The notes under the pieces were generated by a model. It ran no database searches and was not told the origin of the DNA. It saw only the letters and a program-made list of their open reading frames with translations. A DNA stretch of 11,822 nucleotides, from the NCBI GenBank assembly GCA_029865195.1, contig JAOUHH010000052.1, forward strand, positions 1-11,822, in the 5' to 3' direction. The stretch comes from Desulfobulbaceae bacterium (GTDB lineage Bacteria; Desulfobacterota; Desulfobulbia; Desulfobulbales; UBA5123). Positions 1-5,087 of the stretch are shown here, piece by piece. A program made the position numbers and the translations under genes. The stretch's first letter is position 1; every line of letters starts with the position of its first letter.

Positions 1-618
1 AAAGGAGCGGGAAACACCCTCACACAAAACAACGACTACCGTAATCTCAGCACCGTCCAAAAGGAGTTGCGTCGTGAAATTGCCGCGCTGGAGGGTTCAG
101 CCGACGAAAAAATTTGCACCTACAAGGATCGTTTTATTGCCCTGGAGACAAGCCTTCCTGAAAAAAAGGCCATCCAGGCCGTGGTCGATCGCGCACGCAA
201 GGAGGTTAATCTGGCCGGGAAGAAAAGAACCACTACCTCTGCCGCAACCGCGCCGTATCTTGGCTCACAAGGCTGCACCGGATGTCATCAGCAGCAAGCA
301 AAAGGCTGGCGCAACAGCCGCCATGCCGGCAGCTACCAGACCCTCGTAGCCAAAAACCAGCAATTCAATCTTGCCTGCCTGCCCTGCCATGTAACCGGGG
401 TCAACGCCGCCAACAGCCAACAGGCGCTCACCCTGGCCGACAATCAACGCATGATCGGCTGCGAAGCCTGCCACGGCAACGGAATCGGCCATGCCGACTC
501 CCGAGGCCGACGCCCTCTGCCGGTCCCGCGTCCCGATGCCGAGGTCTGCCTTCGTTGCCATACCCCTGAGCATAGCGACGGCTTTGATTATCAACGGGAT
601 CGCCACCTCGTTCATTGA
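1..618 (+). CDS. C-terminal part of a multihaem cytochrome c (cytochrome c554-like domain), 5' end outside window
   Basis: The frame is open from base 1 to the TGA at 616-618, so the gene starts left of the window; the TTG at 67 follows an AAGGAG with no spacing and is not a credible start. Four CxxCH haem c attachment motifs are visible: CTGCH (274-288), CLPCH (376-390), CEACH (460-474) and CLRCH (547-561), plus RHAGS and other histidines that could be axial ligands. A charged, helical stretch rich in Lys, Glu and Arg precedes the haem region. This layout (helical linker, then a tetrahaem C554-like module starting near 'GCTGCH') is known from deltaproteobacterial fusions of a 5'-nucleotidase-type metallophosphatase with a C-terminal cytochrome. 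That fusion is inference here because the N-terminal part is absent. Covalent haem implies periplasmic export, so a signal peptide should lie upstream. It probably acts in electron transfer, partner unknown. It converges on ppaC. Confidence 0.85.
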   Translation, partial: KGAGNTLTQNNDYRNLSTVQKELRREIAALEGSADEKICTYKDRFIALETSLPEKKAIQAVVDRARKEVNLAGKKRTTTSAATAPYLGSQGCTGCHQQQAKGWRNSRHAGSYQTLVAKNQQFNLACLPCHVTGVNAANSQQALTLADNQRMIGCEACHGNGIGHADSRGRRPLPVPRPDAEVCLRCHTPEHSDGFDYQRDRHLVH

Positions 619-637
619 TTGGCCCCGGCGCAGGCAC

Positions 638-675
638 AAAAAAACCCCGTGAGCATCACGCTCACGGGGTTTTTT
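638..675. terminator. Bidirectional rho-independent terminator between the cytochrome gene and ppaC
   Basis: A perfect 10-bp stem (CCCCGTGAGC at 645-654, GCTCACGGGG at 660-669) encloses a 5-nt loop. It is flanked by seven A on the left (638-644) and six T on the right (670-675). Either strand therefore reads as a GC-rich hairpin followed by a U-tract. It lies 19 bp after the cytochrome stop and 18 bp after the ppaC stop, the expected place for a shared terminator of two convergent genes. Confidence 0.93.
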
Positions 676-693
676 ACAATTTAACAGCAGCCC

Positions 694-1623
694 TTAGCAG
701 CCGAATGCAGCCTGCAGGGGCGGAACGGTTTGTTTCTTGCGGCTCATCATGCCGTCAACCCACATGGACTGACCGGAAATCTTGCCCTTGAAAGCCTTCT
801 CGATAAGGGCCGGATCATCGGAAACCACCAGCAGATCGGTGCCTTCCTTGACTACGTCGGTGAGCATGAAGAGTACGGAATGACGACCGTCCTTCTTGAT
901 GTCGGAGATAGCCTTGTACAGTTCCTCACGGATACCGGCAACCTGCTCAAGGGTTGCAAGCTCGATCTGACCGATACCGACCTTGTTGCCCTTCATATCG
1001 AAATCCTTGTAGTCACGGAAGATAAGATCTTTGATGGCAACACCCTCGATGGATGATTTGGCCTTCAGCATATCCATGAACAACGCGTCCTGATCGCTTA
1101 CGCCGGCAAGAGGCAGCAGAGCCTTGACCGCAGCCTTGTCGTCAGGGGTGCAGGTGGGTGACTTGAAGTTGACGGTATCGCTCAGGATGGCGCAAACCAT
1201 GACACCGGCGATCTCCTTGGAGATTGCGATGTTGTTGTTCTTGTACATCTCATACAGCACGGTGCAGGAGCAGCCAACCGGCTTTGCGTAGAAGTAGATG
1301 GGGCTGTTGGTGGTCAGATCGCCGATCTTGTGATGATCAACCACGGCGACAACGTTTGCCTTGTCGATATTGGCCGGAGCCTGACCGATATCGCTGAAGT
1401 CAACAAGGGCAACGTCCTTGCCGGCGGCGTCGGTCATGGTCTCAGGAGCGGCTACGCCGAATTTCTTGAGAACGAGCTTGCTCTCGGGGTTCAGATCGGC
1501 AGCGGCGATCTGCATGGTGGCAACGGCCTTGGTGCCGGTTGCGTTCAGGTAATTGGCGAAAGAGATGGCTGCCGCCACGGAATCGGTATCGGGATTGGAA
1601 TGGCCTACTACGCAAACTGACAT
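694..1623 (-). CDS. ppaC: Manganese-dependent inorganic pyrophosphatase (family II, DHH superfamily)
   Basis: Hydrolyses cytoplasmic pyrophosphate to two phosphates. The 309-residue product has the full family II signature: GHSNPDTDS at residues 7-15 (metal ligands H8, D12, D14), D75 in VDFSD, the DHH motif at 96-98, SDT at 148-150, and the C-terminal substrate-binding SRKKQ at 294-298. Length matches the short family II enzymes without inserted CBS/DRTGG regulatory domains. I chose the ATG at 1623 because AGGAGG (1633-1638) lies 9 nt upstream and the family begins directly with this Met. The frame extends to 1668, but that would add 15 residues with no family counterpart. In sulfate reducers the enzyme pulls sulfate activation forward by removing the PPi made by ATP sulfurylase; that role is inferred from the presumed lineage. 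It is monocistronic, ending at the shared terminator and divergent from the response regulator. Confidence 0.96.
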   Translation of the reverse strand: MSVCVVGHSNPDTDSVAAAISFANYLNATGTKAVATMQIAAADLNPESKLVLKKFGVAAPETMTDAAGKDVALVDFSDIGQAPANIDKANVVAVVDHHKIGDLTTNSPIYFYAKPVGCSCTVLYEMYKNNNIAISKEIAGVMVCAILSDTVNFKSPTCTPDDKAAVKALLPLAGVSDQDALFMDMLKAKSSIEGVAIKDLIFRDYKDFDMKGNKVGIGQIELATLEQVAGIREELYKAISDIKKDGRHSVLFMLTDVVKEGTDLLVVSDDPALIEKAFKGKISGQSMWVDGMMSRKKQTVPPLQAAFGC

Positions 1624-1946
1624 GGTTTGGTTCCTCCTGAATTTAGGTAGATAAACGTTAACTGACAAAAACGAACAATAAATTTGTTCCCACGGCTAAA
1701 CTTCTACCGTATATTTATAAAGAGATTCCAAATAAATATTCACCACTTTATCCTTGAAATGCGGCATATCTTAGTGCCAAAAAATAACGGAGTCAAGTAG
1801 AAAAACTGGCCGTCCGGCACCCCTCACAACGGCATTTTGCGGACATTTTTTTCGCAACCCAAAAGACCGGATACAGGCAACAGCCCCCAGTCTTCTCTCG
1901 TCTCCATTTTTCGTAACCGGACCGATACGTTACCTGAGGATTCCGC
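1624..1946. other. Divergent intergenic region between ppaC and the response regulator
   Basis: A 323-bp gene-free stretch, AT-rich on the ppaC side (about 1640-1800) and mixed on the other. It must hold the promoters of both divergent genes. I found no pair of -35/-10 boxes good enough to name: the minus strand has a TATAAA around 1715-1725 without a convincing -35 partner. A short TTGCG/CGCAA inverted repeat lies around 1834-1857. The response regulator's ribosome binding site (TGAGGA) ends 7 nt before its ATG. No small ORF with a believable start and ribosome binding site was seen. Confidence 0.5.
1633..1638 (-). promoter_or_regulatory. Ribosome binding site fixing the ppaC start
   Basis: The minus strand reads AGGAGG here, 9 nt before the ATG at 1623. 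No comparable Shine-Dalgarno precedes the in-frame upstream codon at 1668, so this site decides the start. Confidence 0.85.
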
Positions 1947-2435
1947 ATGCCCACCCAACAGCATCCCACGGCCGGAAACACCAAACAATCGCCACCCCTT
2001 GCCGCGCCGCGACCGAAGGTGCTCGTTGCTGAAGACAACGCGGTGGTGCGCAAGGGGCTGAGCAACTTTCTCGACATATGGGGATATCAGGCCGTTGAGG
2101 CTGATAACGGTAACGACGCCTGGCAGGCATTGGAAAGCGACCACCAGATCCGCTTGGCCATTGTCGACTGGAACCTGCCTGGCCTGAGCGGCATGCAGAT
2201 CTGTCAGAGACTACGCGTCCGCACCAAGGGGCCGTATGTCTACACCATCATGTTCAGCGGCCGCACCTCCGAGGAAGAACAAGTGCTGGCCCTGGATGGT
2301 GGCGCCGACGACTACATCGCCAAGCCGACCAAACCATCCCTCCTCTGCGCAAGACTCGGCGTCGGCCGCCGCATCATGGAGACACTGGCCCCCACGAGCA
2401 TCGCCACCGGCACCAAAGAATCGAACACCGAATAA
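1947..2435 (+). CDS. Stand-alone receiver-domain response regulator (CheY-like)
   Basis: The 162-residue product is one receiver domain (about residues 23-145) with no output domain. The fold's key positions are present: the acidic pair E29-D30 in VLVAEDN, phospho-acceptor D74 in VDWNLPG, S104 in MFSGRTS at the usual Thr/Ser switch position, and K126 in IAKP. A Pro/Gln/Thr-rich N-terminal extension of about 22 residues and a Thr/Ser-rich C-terminal tail flank the domain and look disordered. The ATG at 1947 is preceded by TGAGGA 7 nt upstream. Such proteins receive a phosphoryl group from a histidine kinase and act through protein contacts, for example on flagellar motors, phosphorelays or diguanylate cyclases. 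No kinase or chemotaxis gene is in the window, so the partner and output are unknown. It converges on the AP2-like gene. Confidence 0.9.
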   Translation: MPTQQHPTAGNTKQSPPLAAPRPKVLVAEDNAVVRKGLSNFLDIWGYQAVEADNGNDAWQALESDHQIRLAIVDWNLPGLSGMQICQRLRVRTKGPYVYTIMFSGRTSEEEQVLALDGGADDYIAKPTKPSLLCARLGVGRRIMETLAPTSIATGTKESNTE

Positions 2436-2470
2436 AAAAAAGGCCCTGCCACGAAACCGCGACAGGGCCT
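2434..2470 (-). terminator. Rho-independent terminator of the AP2-like gene
   Basis: On the minus strand AGGCCCTG (2470-2463) pairs with CAGGGCCT (2448-2441). Four further pairs inside, two of them wobble, give about 12 bp closed by a 6-nt loop, and a run of eight U follows (2441-2434). It lies 22 bp after the stop of the minus-strand gene. On the plus strand the hairpin follows the response regulator stop but lacks a U-tract, so it is effectively one-directional. Confidence 0.9.
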
Positions 2471-2492
2471 CAACTGCCAGTAACGGCCAGAA

Positions 2493-2924
2493 TCAAGACG
2501 ATTGCAACCGCTCGGCCTCTTTCCGGCGGCGAATCTCGCAAGCCTTGGAGAAGGCGGCATCCTTGCCGTGTTTGATGATCGACACTGAGGTTTTGCCCTG
2601 CTTGCCGATCTCGTTGACCCAGCTTACCTCATAGCGGCTCAGTTTGGCGTTCAAACGGACACCGACCACGCCGGTGGTGGTGTTGCTGACCGTAACAATG
2701 TGCTTGTCGGTGCGCACCTTGCCAAGTTTTTTCTCGGTGGCATCACGCCATGCCAGGGCTGCCAGAAGACTGGAATAACGGCCGCCGCATTTCCCGTCCG
2801 AAAAGAATTTCGAATGGGTCTTGCCGTGGAAGCGGACCCGTACGTACCAACCATGGGTCCTTTTTTCGGTTTGATCGATTCTGGCTACATCCTTGTGCTT
2901 TTCCAACAAAATTTTTTTACTCAT
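2493..2924 (-). CDS. AP2/ERF-like DNA-binding domain protein, stand-alone
   Basis: The 143-residue product is basic and carries two stretches with the AP2-like pattern of three beta strands and a helix. The first, about residues 22-67, has HGWYVRVRFHGKTHSKFFSD then a helix ending in RDATEKKLGK. The second, about 82-140, has TGVVGVRLNAKLSRYEVSW then a helix with ACEIRRRKEAE. The GVxGVR...YEV..W pattern is typical of bacterial AP2 proteins, otherwise found in homing endonucleases and integrases; here no nuclease or recombinase part is present. Such stand-alone versions recur in deltaproteobacteria and have no known function. I start at the ATG at 2924 (MSKKILLEKH) because GGAG lies 8 nt upstream; the longer frame would need a TTG at 2963. 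It has its own terminator and lies beside an AT-rich, repeat-rich region. DNA binding is inferred from the fold. A mobile origin is possible but unproven. Confidence 0.75.
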   Translation of the reverse strand: MSKKILLEKHKDVARIDQTEKRTHGWYVRVRFHGKTHSKFFSDGKCGGRYSSLLAALAWRDATEKKLGKVRTDKHIVTVSNTTTGVVGVRLNAKLSRYEVSWVNEIGKQGKTSVSIIKHGKDAAFSKACEIRRRKEAERLQSS

Positions 2925-2994
2925 GTTCCTTTCTCCATCTACGGTTATAATAAAATAAAACAATAATTAGCTTTTTTTTCTTTTCGAAATCACC

Positions 2995-3003
2995 ATTTTA
3001 GCA
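2995..3003 (-). promoter_or_regulatory. Possible extended -10 promoter for the AP2-like gene
   Basis: On the minus strand TGCTAAAAT combines the extended TG with a -10 matching TATAAT at five of six positions. Transcription would begin near 2988, about 64 nt before the ATG at 2924. No -35 lies at the standard spacing: a TTGACT (3034-3029) is 28 nt away, too far. An extended -10 can act without one, but in such AT-rich sequence a chance match is likely. Confidence 0.3.
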
Positions 3004-3040
3004 AACACTTACGGAACGTTAGGTTAAAAGTCAAAAAATA

Positions 3041-3115
3041 GACCCTTCAGCTCTCGAGAATCATTTAAGTCATCTCTTATTTGCTTAAGGGTCACTCCCT
3101 AAGGGGTATGACTTA
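3041..3115. repeat. Two interleaved inverted repeats, attenuator-like on the minus strand
   Basis: Pair A: GACCCTTCAGC (3041-3051) and GCTTAAGGGTC (3083-3093), ten of eleven positions complementary. Pair B: TAAGTCAT (3066-3073) and ATGACTTA (3108-3115), perfect. The order is A-B-A'-B', so the two stems can form a pseudoknot or exclude each other. On the minus strand, which leads into the AP2-like gene, pair A is followed directly by TATTTTTT (3040-3033), like a terminator with a long loop. Pair B would then be the competing antiterminator. A further element, TTAAGGG-TCACT-CCCTAA (3085-3102), offers a third partner for the same arm. All of this is read by eye. Confidence 0.5.
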
Positions 3116-3150
3116 TCTATACAAAATAATCTTTTGTTACGCAAGGTTAG

Positions 3151-3186
3151 TTGGCGATTTTTTTTGCCAATAAGGGATAACCCTTA
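3151..3186. repeat. Two adjacent inverted repeats in the AT-rich region
   Basis: TTGGC (3151-3155) pairs with GCCAA (3166-3170) around a loop containing eight T. Directly next to it TAAGGG (3171-3176) pairs with CCCTTA (3181-3186) around ATAA. Neither is followed by a U-tract on either strand, so they do not read as terminators. They could be operator sites or structural elements. The TAAGGG arm repeats the AAGGG motif seen at 3087, 3101 and, inverted, at 3043. Confidence 0.5.
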
Positions 3187-3223
3187 CCCCACAACAACGA
3201 TTTTTCCTTTAATCACAGCCAAT

Positions 3224-3250
3224 TAGACTGCACAAATAAAATGTTAGAAT
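3224..3250 (+). promoter_or_regulatory. Weak promoter candidate for mazG
   Basis: TAGACT (3224-3229, four of six matches to the -35) and TAGAAT (3245-3250, five of six matches to the -10) are 15 bp apart, shorter than the preferred 17. It is the best pair seen upstream of mazG on this strand and would give a leader of about 80 nt. The AT-rich background makes chance likely. Confidence 0.3.
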
Positions 3251-3336
3251 AACGTGATTTTTTAATTGTCAGATGACACCATGTGAGTAAGAGGTTTACC
3301 TCCCACCCCACCACCCCATCATGGACGACACCCAGT

Positions 3337-4125
3337 ATGCAAAAATTCACCGACCTCATCGATATCGTCACCCGCCTGCGCGCCCCCAACGGCTGCCCGT
3401 GGGACCAAAAACAAACCCCCCAGTCATTCAAGCCGTATTTAATTGAAGAAGCACACGAACTTGCCGAGGCCATCGATCTCGGCGACCCCAACCACGTACG
3501 CGAAGAGCTTGGAGACATGCTCTTCCAGGTAGTCTTCCTCAGCTGCCTATATAATGATGCGGGTCACCTCACCATGGATGAGGTCCTGAGGACCATCATC
3601 GACAAGATGATCCGCCGCCATCCGCATGTTTTCGGCGACACCGAGGTCGCATCGGAAGAGGCGTTGCGCAGCCAGTGGAACGCTATCAAGGCCCGCGAAA
3701 AACAGGACACGGGCAAACCACCCCGCGACAACTCCCTATCCCTGCCGCCGGCCTCCCTCCCGGCCCTCAAGCGTGCCCAGCGCGTCTCGGAGAGCGCTGC
3801 CCGCACCGGGTTTGAATGGCCGGACCTGGAGAGCGTTTTTTGCAAAATCGAGGAAGAGATCGCCGAATGCCGGGAAGCCATTGCGGAGCAAAACAACGCC
3901 GGCATCTTCGAGGAGATCGGCGACATCCTCTTTCTCCTCGCCAACCTGGGTCGTCTGACCAACATCAACACCGAGGACGCCCTGCAAGCCGCCATCACCA
4001 AGTTCGACGGCCGTTTCACCACCATGGAGAGGCATCTGCTTGCAACGGGGAAGCAGTTCACCGATCTCGATTTCGACGCACTCCTCGCGCTTTGGCGACA
4101 GAGCAAAAAAGACGCACCGGACTGA
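3337..4125 (+). CDS. mazG: Nucleoside triphosphate pyrophosphohydrolase MazG
   Basis: Hydrolyses (d)NTPs to (d)NMP and pyrophosphate in the cytoplasm, acting as a house-cleaning enzyme. The E. coli enzyme also affects ppGpp levels. The 262-residue product has the tandem-domain layout and length of E. coli MazG. Domain 1 starts with the signature RLRAPNGCPWDQKQT (13-27) and carries the metal-binding E37, E38, E41 and E57, D60 (IEEAHE...EELGD). Domain 2 repeats this with E172-E174 and E193, D196 (IEEEIAE...EEIGD). I start at the ATG at 3337 because the family begins about there (MQKFTDLIDIVTRLR). A GTG at 3283 would add 18 unrelated residues, and neither site has a good Shine-Dalgarno. PPi released by MazG is a substrate of the PpaC encoded nearby, though the two genes are not linked transcriptionally. 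It stands alone, upstream of the ribosomal protein cluster. Confidence 0.95.
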   Translation: MQKFTDLIDIVTRLRAPNGCPWDQKQTPQSFKPYLIEEAHELAEAIDLGDPNHVREELGDMLFQVVFLSCLYNDAGHLTMDEVLRTIIDKMIRRHPHVFGDTEVASEEALRSQWNAIKAREKQDTGKPPRDNSLSLPPASLPALKRAQRVSESAARTGFEWPDLESVFCKIEEEIAECREAIAEQNNAGIFEEIGDILFLLANLGRLTNINTEDALQAAITKFDGRFTTMERHLLATGKQFTDLDFDALLALWRQSKKDAPD

Positions 4126-4221
4126 TCCACCGAATACCGCGTCGTCGCCCCGCGCCTCCCGCGTACCGGGTCCCCGCCCACCCCTCAAATATCCCGCTGT
4201 CGATGCCGGTTAAACCCACCA

Positions 4222-4251
4222 TTGACCGTCAAAAAGTATTGACAGTAAAAC
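4222..4251 (+). promoter_or_regulatory. Promoter region of the rpsF cluster with a perfect -35 box
   Basis: TTGACA at 4239-4244 matches the -35 consensus exactly, but no good -10 follows at 16-18 bp (the sequence there is GTTAAGGAAT). An overlapping alternative is TTGACC (4222-4227) with TAAAAC (4246-4251) at 18 bp. The half-site TTGAC occurs three times in a row: TTGAC-C-GTCAA (4222-4232) is a perfect inverted repeat, and TTGAC follows again at 4239. The last copy is the -35 itself, so a repressor reading this repeat would block the promoter; that is speculation. Confidence 0.45.
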
Positions 4252-4283
4252 GCGCCCTGTGTTAAGGAATGCGTTTTATTTTT

Positions 4284-4320
4284 GGGGGTCGGTCCGTAGT
4301 TGCAGCCGATCCATTCACCC
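4284..4320 (+). promoter_or_regulatory. Candidate S6:S18 autoregulatory leader stem-loop
   Basis: GGGTCGG (4286-4292) pairs fully with CCGATCC (4306-4312), including one G-U pair, around a 13-nt loop that contains CCG at 4294-4296. GGG/CCC at the outer edge (4284-4286 and 4318-4320) may extend it. It lies in the 5' leader of rpsF, about 65 nt before the ATG. Many bacteria carry there a structured RNA with a conserved unpaired CCG that mimics the 16S rRNA site and is bound by the S6:S18 complex to repress the operon. Position, stem and CCG fit; the detailed secondary structure was not compared with the known model. Confidence 0.5.
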
Positions 4321-4383
4321 TCCTTGCTCTCTAGCGCGAGAAAAAGGAAACGAGGGCCGTTAAAAGTCCAGAAGGAGGAAAAC

Positions 4384-4755
4384 ATGCGCCGTTACGAAAC
4401 CATCTGTATCATCAAACCAAGCGTCGGCGAAGACGAGATCACCGCCATCATCGACAAAACCACCGGCATCATCGAGCAGTTTGATGGTTCCATCCTCAAC
4501 CTTGACCGCTGGGGCATGAAGAAACTTGCCTACCCGATCAAGAAGGAAATCCAAGGGTTCTACGTCTTTGCCGAATACGCTGGCAAACCCGAGGCGGTAG
4601 CCGAGGTGGAGCGTATTTTCAAGATTGACGACCGCGTTCTCAAGTTCATGACCATCAAATCTCAGGAAGTTTACGTTGCCGGCCCTCTCAAGGCCCAAAA
4701 GTTGGCCGAGGCCGCCAAGGCAAAGAAGCTGGCTGAAGAAGAAGACGACGATTGA
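4384..4755 (+). CDS. rpsF: 30S ribosomal protein S6
   Basis: Binds S18 and 16S rRNA in the platform of the small subunit. The 123-residue product has the typical start MRRYETICIIKPSVGEDEI, the core LDRWGMKKLAYPIKKEIQGFYV (split by two family-conserved residues, W43 and G44), and IDDRVLKFMTIK. It ends in a charged tail of Lys/Ala/Glu followed by EEEDDD; acidic C-termini in S6 are the site of glutamate ligation by RimK in E. coli, but no such modification is shown here. The ATG at 4384 has AAGGAGG (4372-4378) 5 nt upstream, whereas the ATG at 4300 lies in the candidate leader hairpin and would add unrelated residues. It is the first gene of the rpsF-rpsR-DUF2232-rplI cluster. No ssb or priB gene lies between it and rpsR, unlike in Firmicutes and enterobacteria. 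Confidence 0.97.
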   Translation: MRRYETICIIKPSVGEDEITAIIDKTTGIIEQFDGSILNLDRWGMKKLAYPIKKEIQGFYVFAEYAGKPEAVAEVERIFKIDDRVLKFMTIKSQEVYVAGPLKAQKLAEAAKAKKLAEEEDDD

Positions 4756-4813
4756 TTTGACCGCCACGAACTTAACGATCTGAAATAACTCTTTAAGAGA
4801 GGGAGAATATAAC

Positions 4814-5053
4814 ATGCCACCAAGAAAAAAGATTTTTACCCGCCGCAAGGTATGCCGTTTCTGTGCCGACAAGAGCCTGATCATTGACTACAAGGATGTC
4901 AAGAATCTTCGCAACTTCCTTACCGAGCGCGGCAAGATCATTCCCCGGCGCATCTATGGCAACTGCGCCAAACACCAGCGGCAGATGACCGAGGCAATCA
5001 AGCGGGCTCGTCAGATCGCCCTGATGCCTTACAGCGGTCAGGTACAACCGTAA
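4814..5053 (+). CDS. rpsR: 30S ribosomal protein S18, zinc-ligand (C+) form
   Basis: Partner of S6 on the 30S platform. The 79-residue product carries the family core: KRR-type basic start, VCRFCADK (12-20), YKDVKNLRNFLTERGKIIPRR (from residue 26), and NCAKHQRQMTEAIKRARQIALMPY. C14, C17, C51 and H54 form a plausible zinc site, so this is the C+ paralogue form; many bacteria have lost these cysteines. Y48 sits where Ser or Thr is usual (RRIYGNC against RR(I/L)(T/S)G). The ATG at 4814 has GGGAG 9 nt upstream. It lies 58 nt after rpsF and 34 nt before the DUF2232 gene, consistent with one transcript. Confidence 0.97.
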   Translation: MPPRKKIFTRRKVCRFCADKSLIIDYKDVKNLRNFLTERGKIIPRRIYGNCAKHQRQMTEAIKRARQIALMPYSGQVQP

Positions 5054-5087
5054 GAAAGCCTAACGGCTACCGACAGGGGAAGGCATA

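Larger units (their letters stand above)
2925..3336. other. AT-rich gene-free region between the AP2-like gene and mazG
   Basis: About 410 bp without a believable gene, clearly richer in A and T than the neighbouring genes. It holds the inverted repeats at 3041-3115 and 3151-3186, the 8-bp palindromes TTTCGAAA (near 2984) and TCTCGAGA (near 3052), and three copies of the half-site AAGTCA/TGACTT (3028, 3067, 3109). It must contain the promoters of two divergent genes. Close to mazG lies GAGGT-TT-ACCTC (3291-3302), a small perfect inverted repeat. Confidence 0.6.

Noticed and set aside
2946..2951. Perfect TATAAT on the plus strand
   Set aside because: There is no -35 at 16-18 bp upstream and it lies in a run of A and T where such matches arise by chance.
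3283..3336. Upstream GTG start for mazG
   Set aside because: It would add 18 residues absent from the family and has no Shine-Dalgarno at a usable distance.
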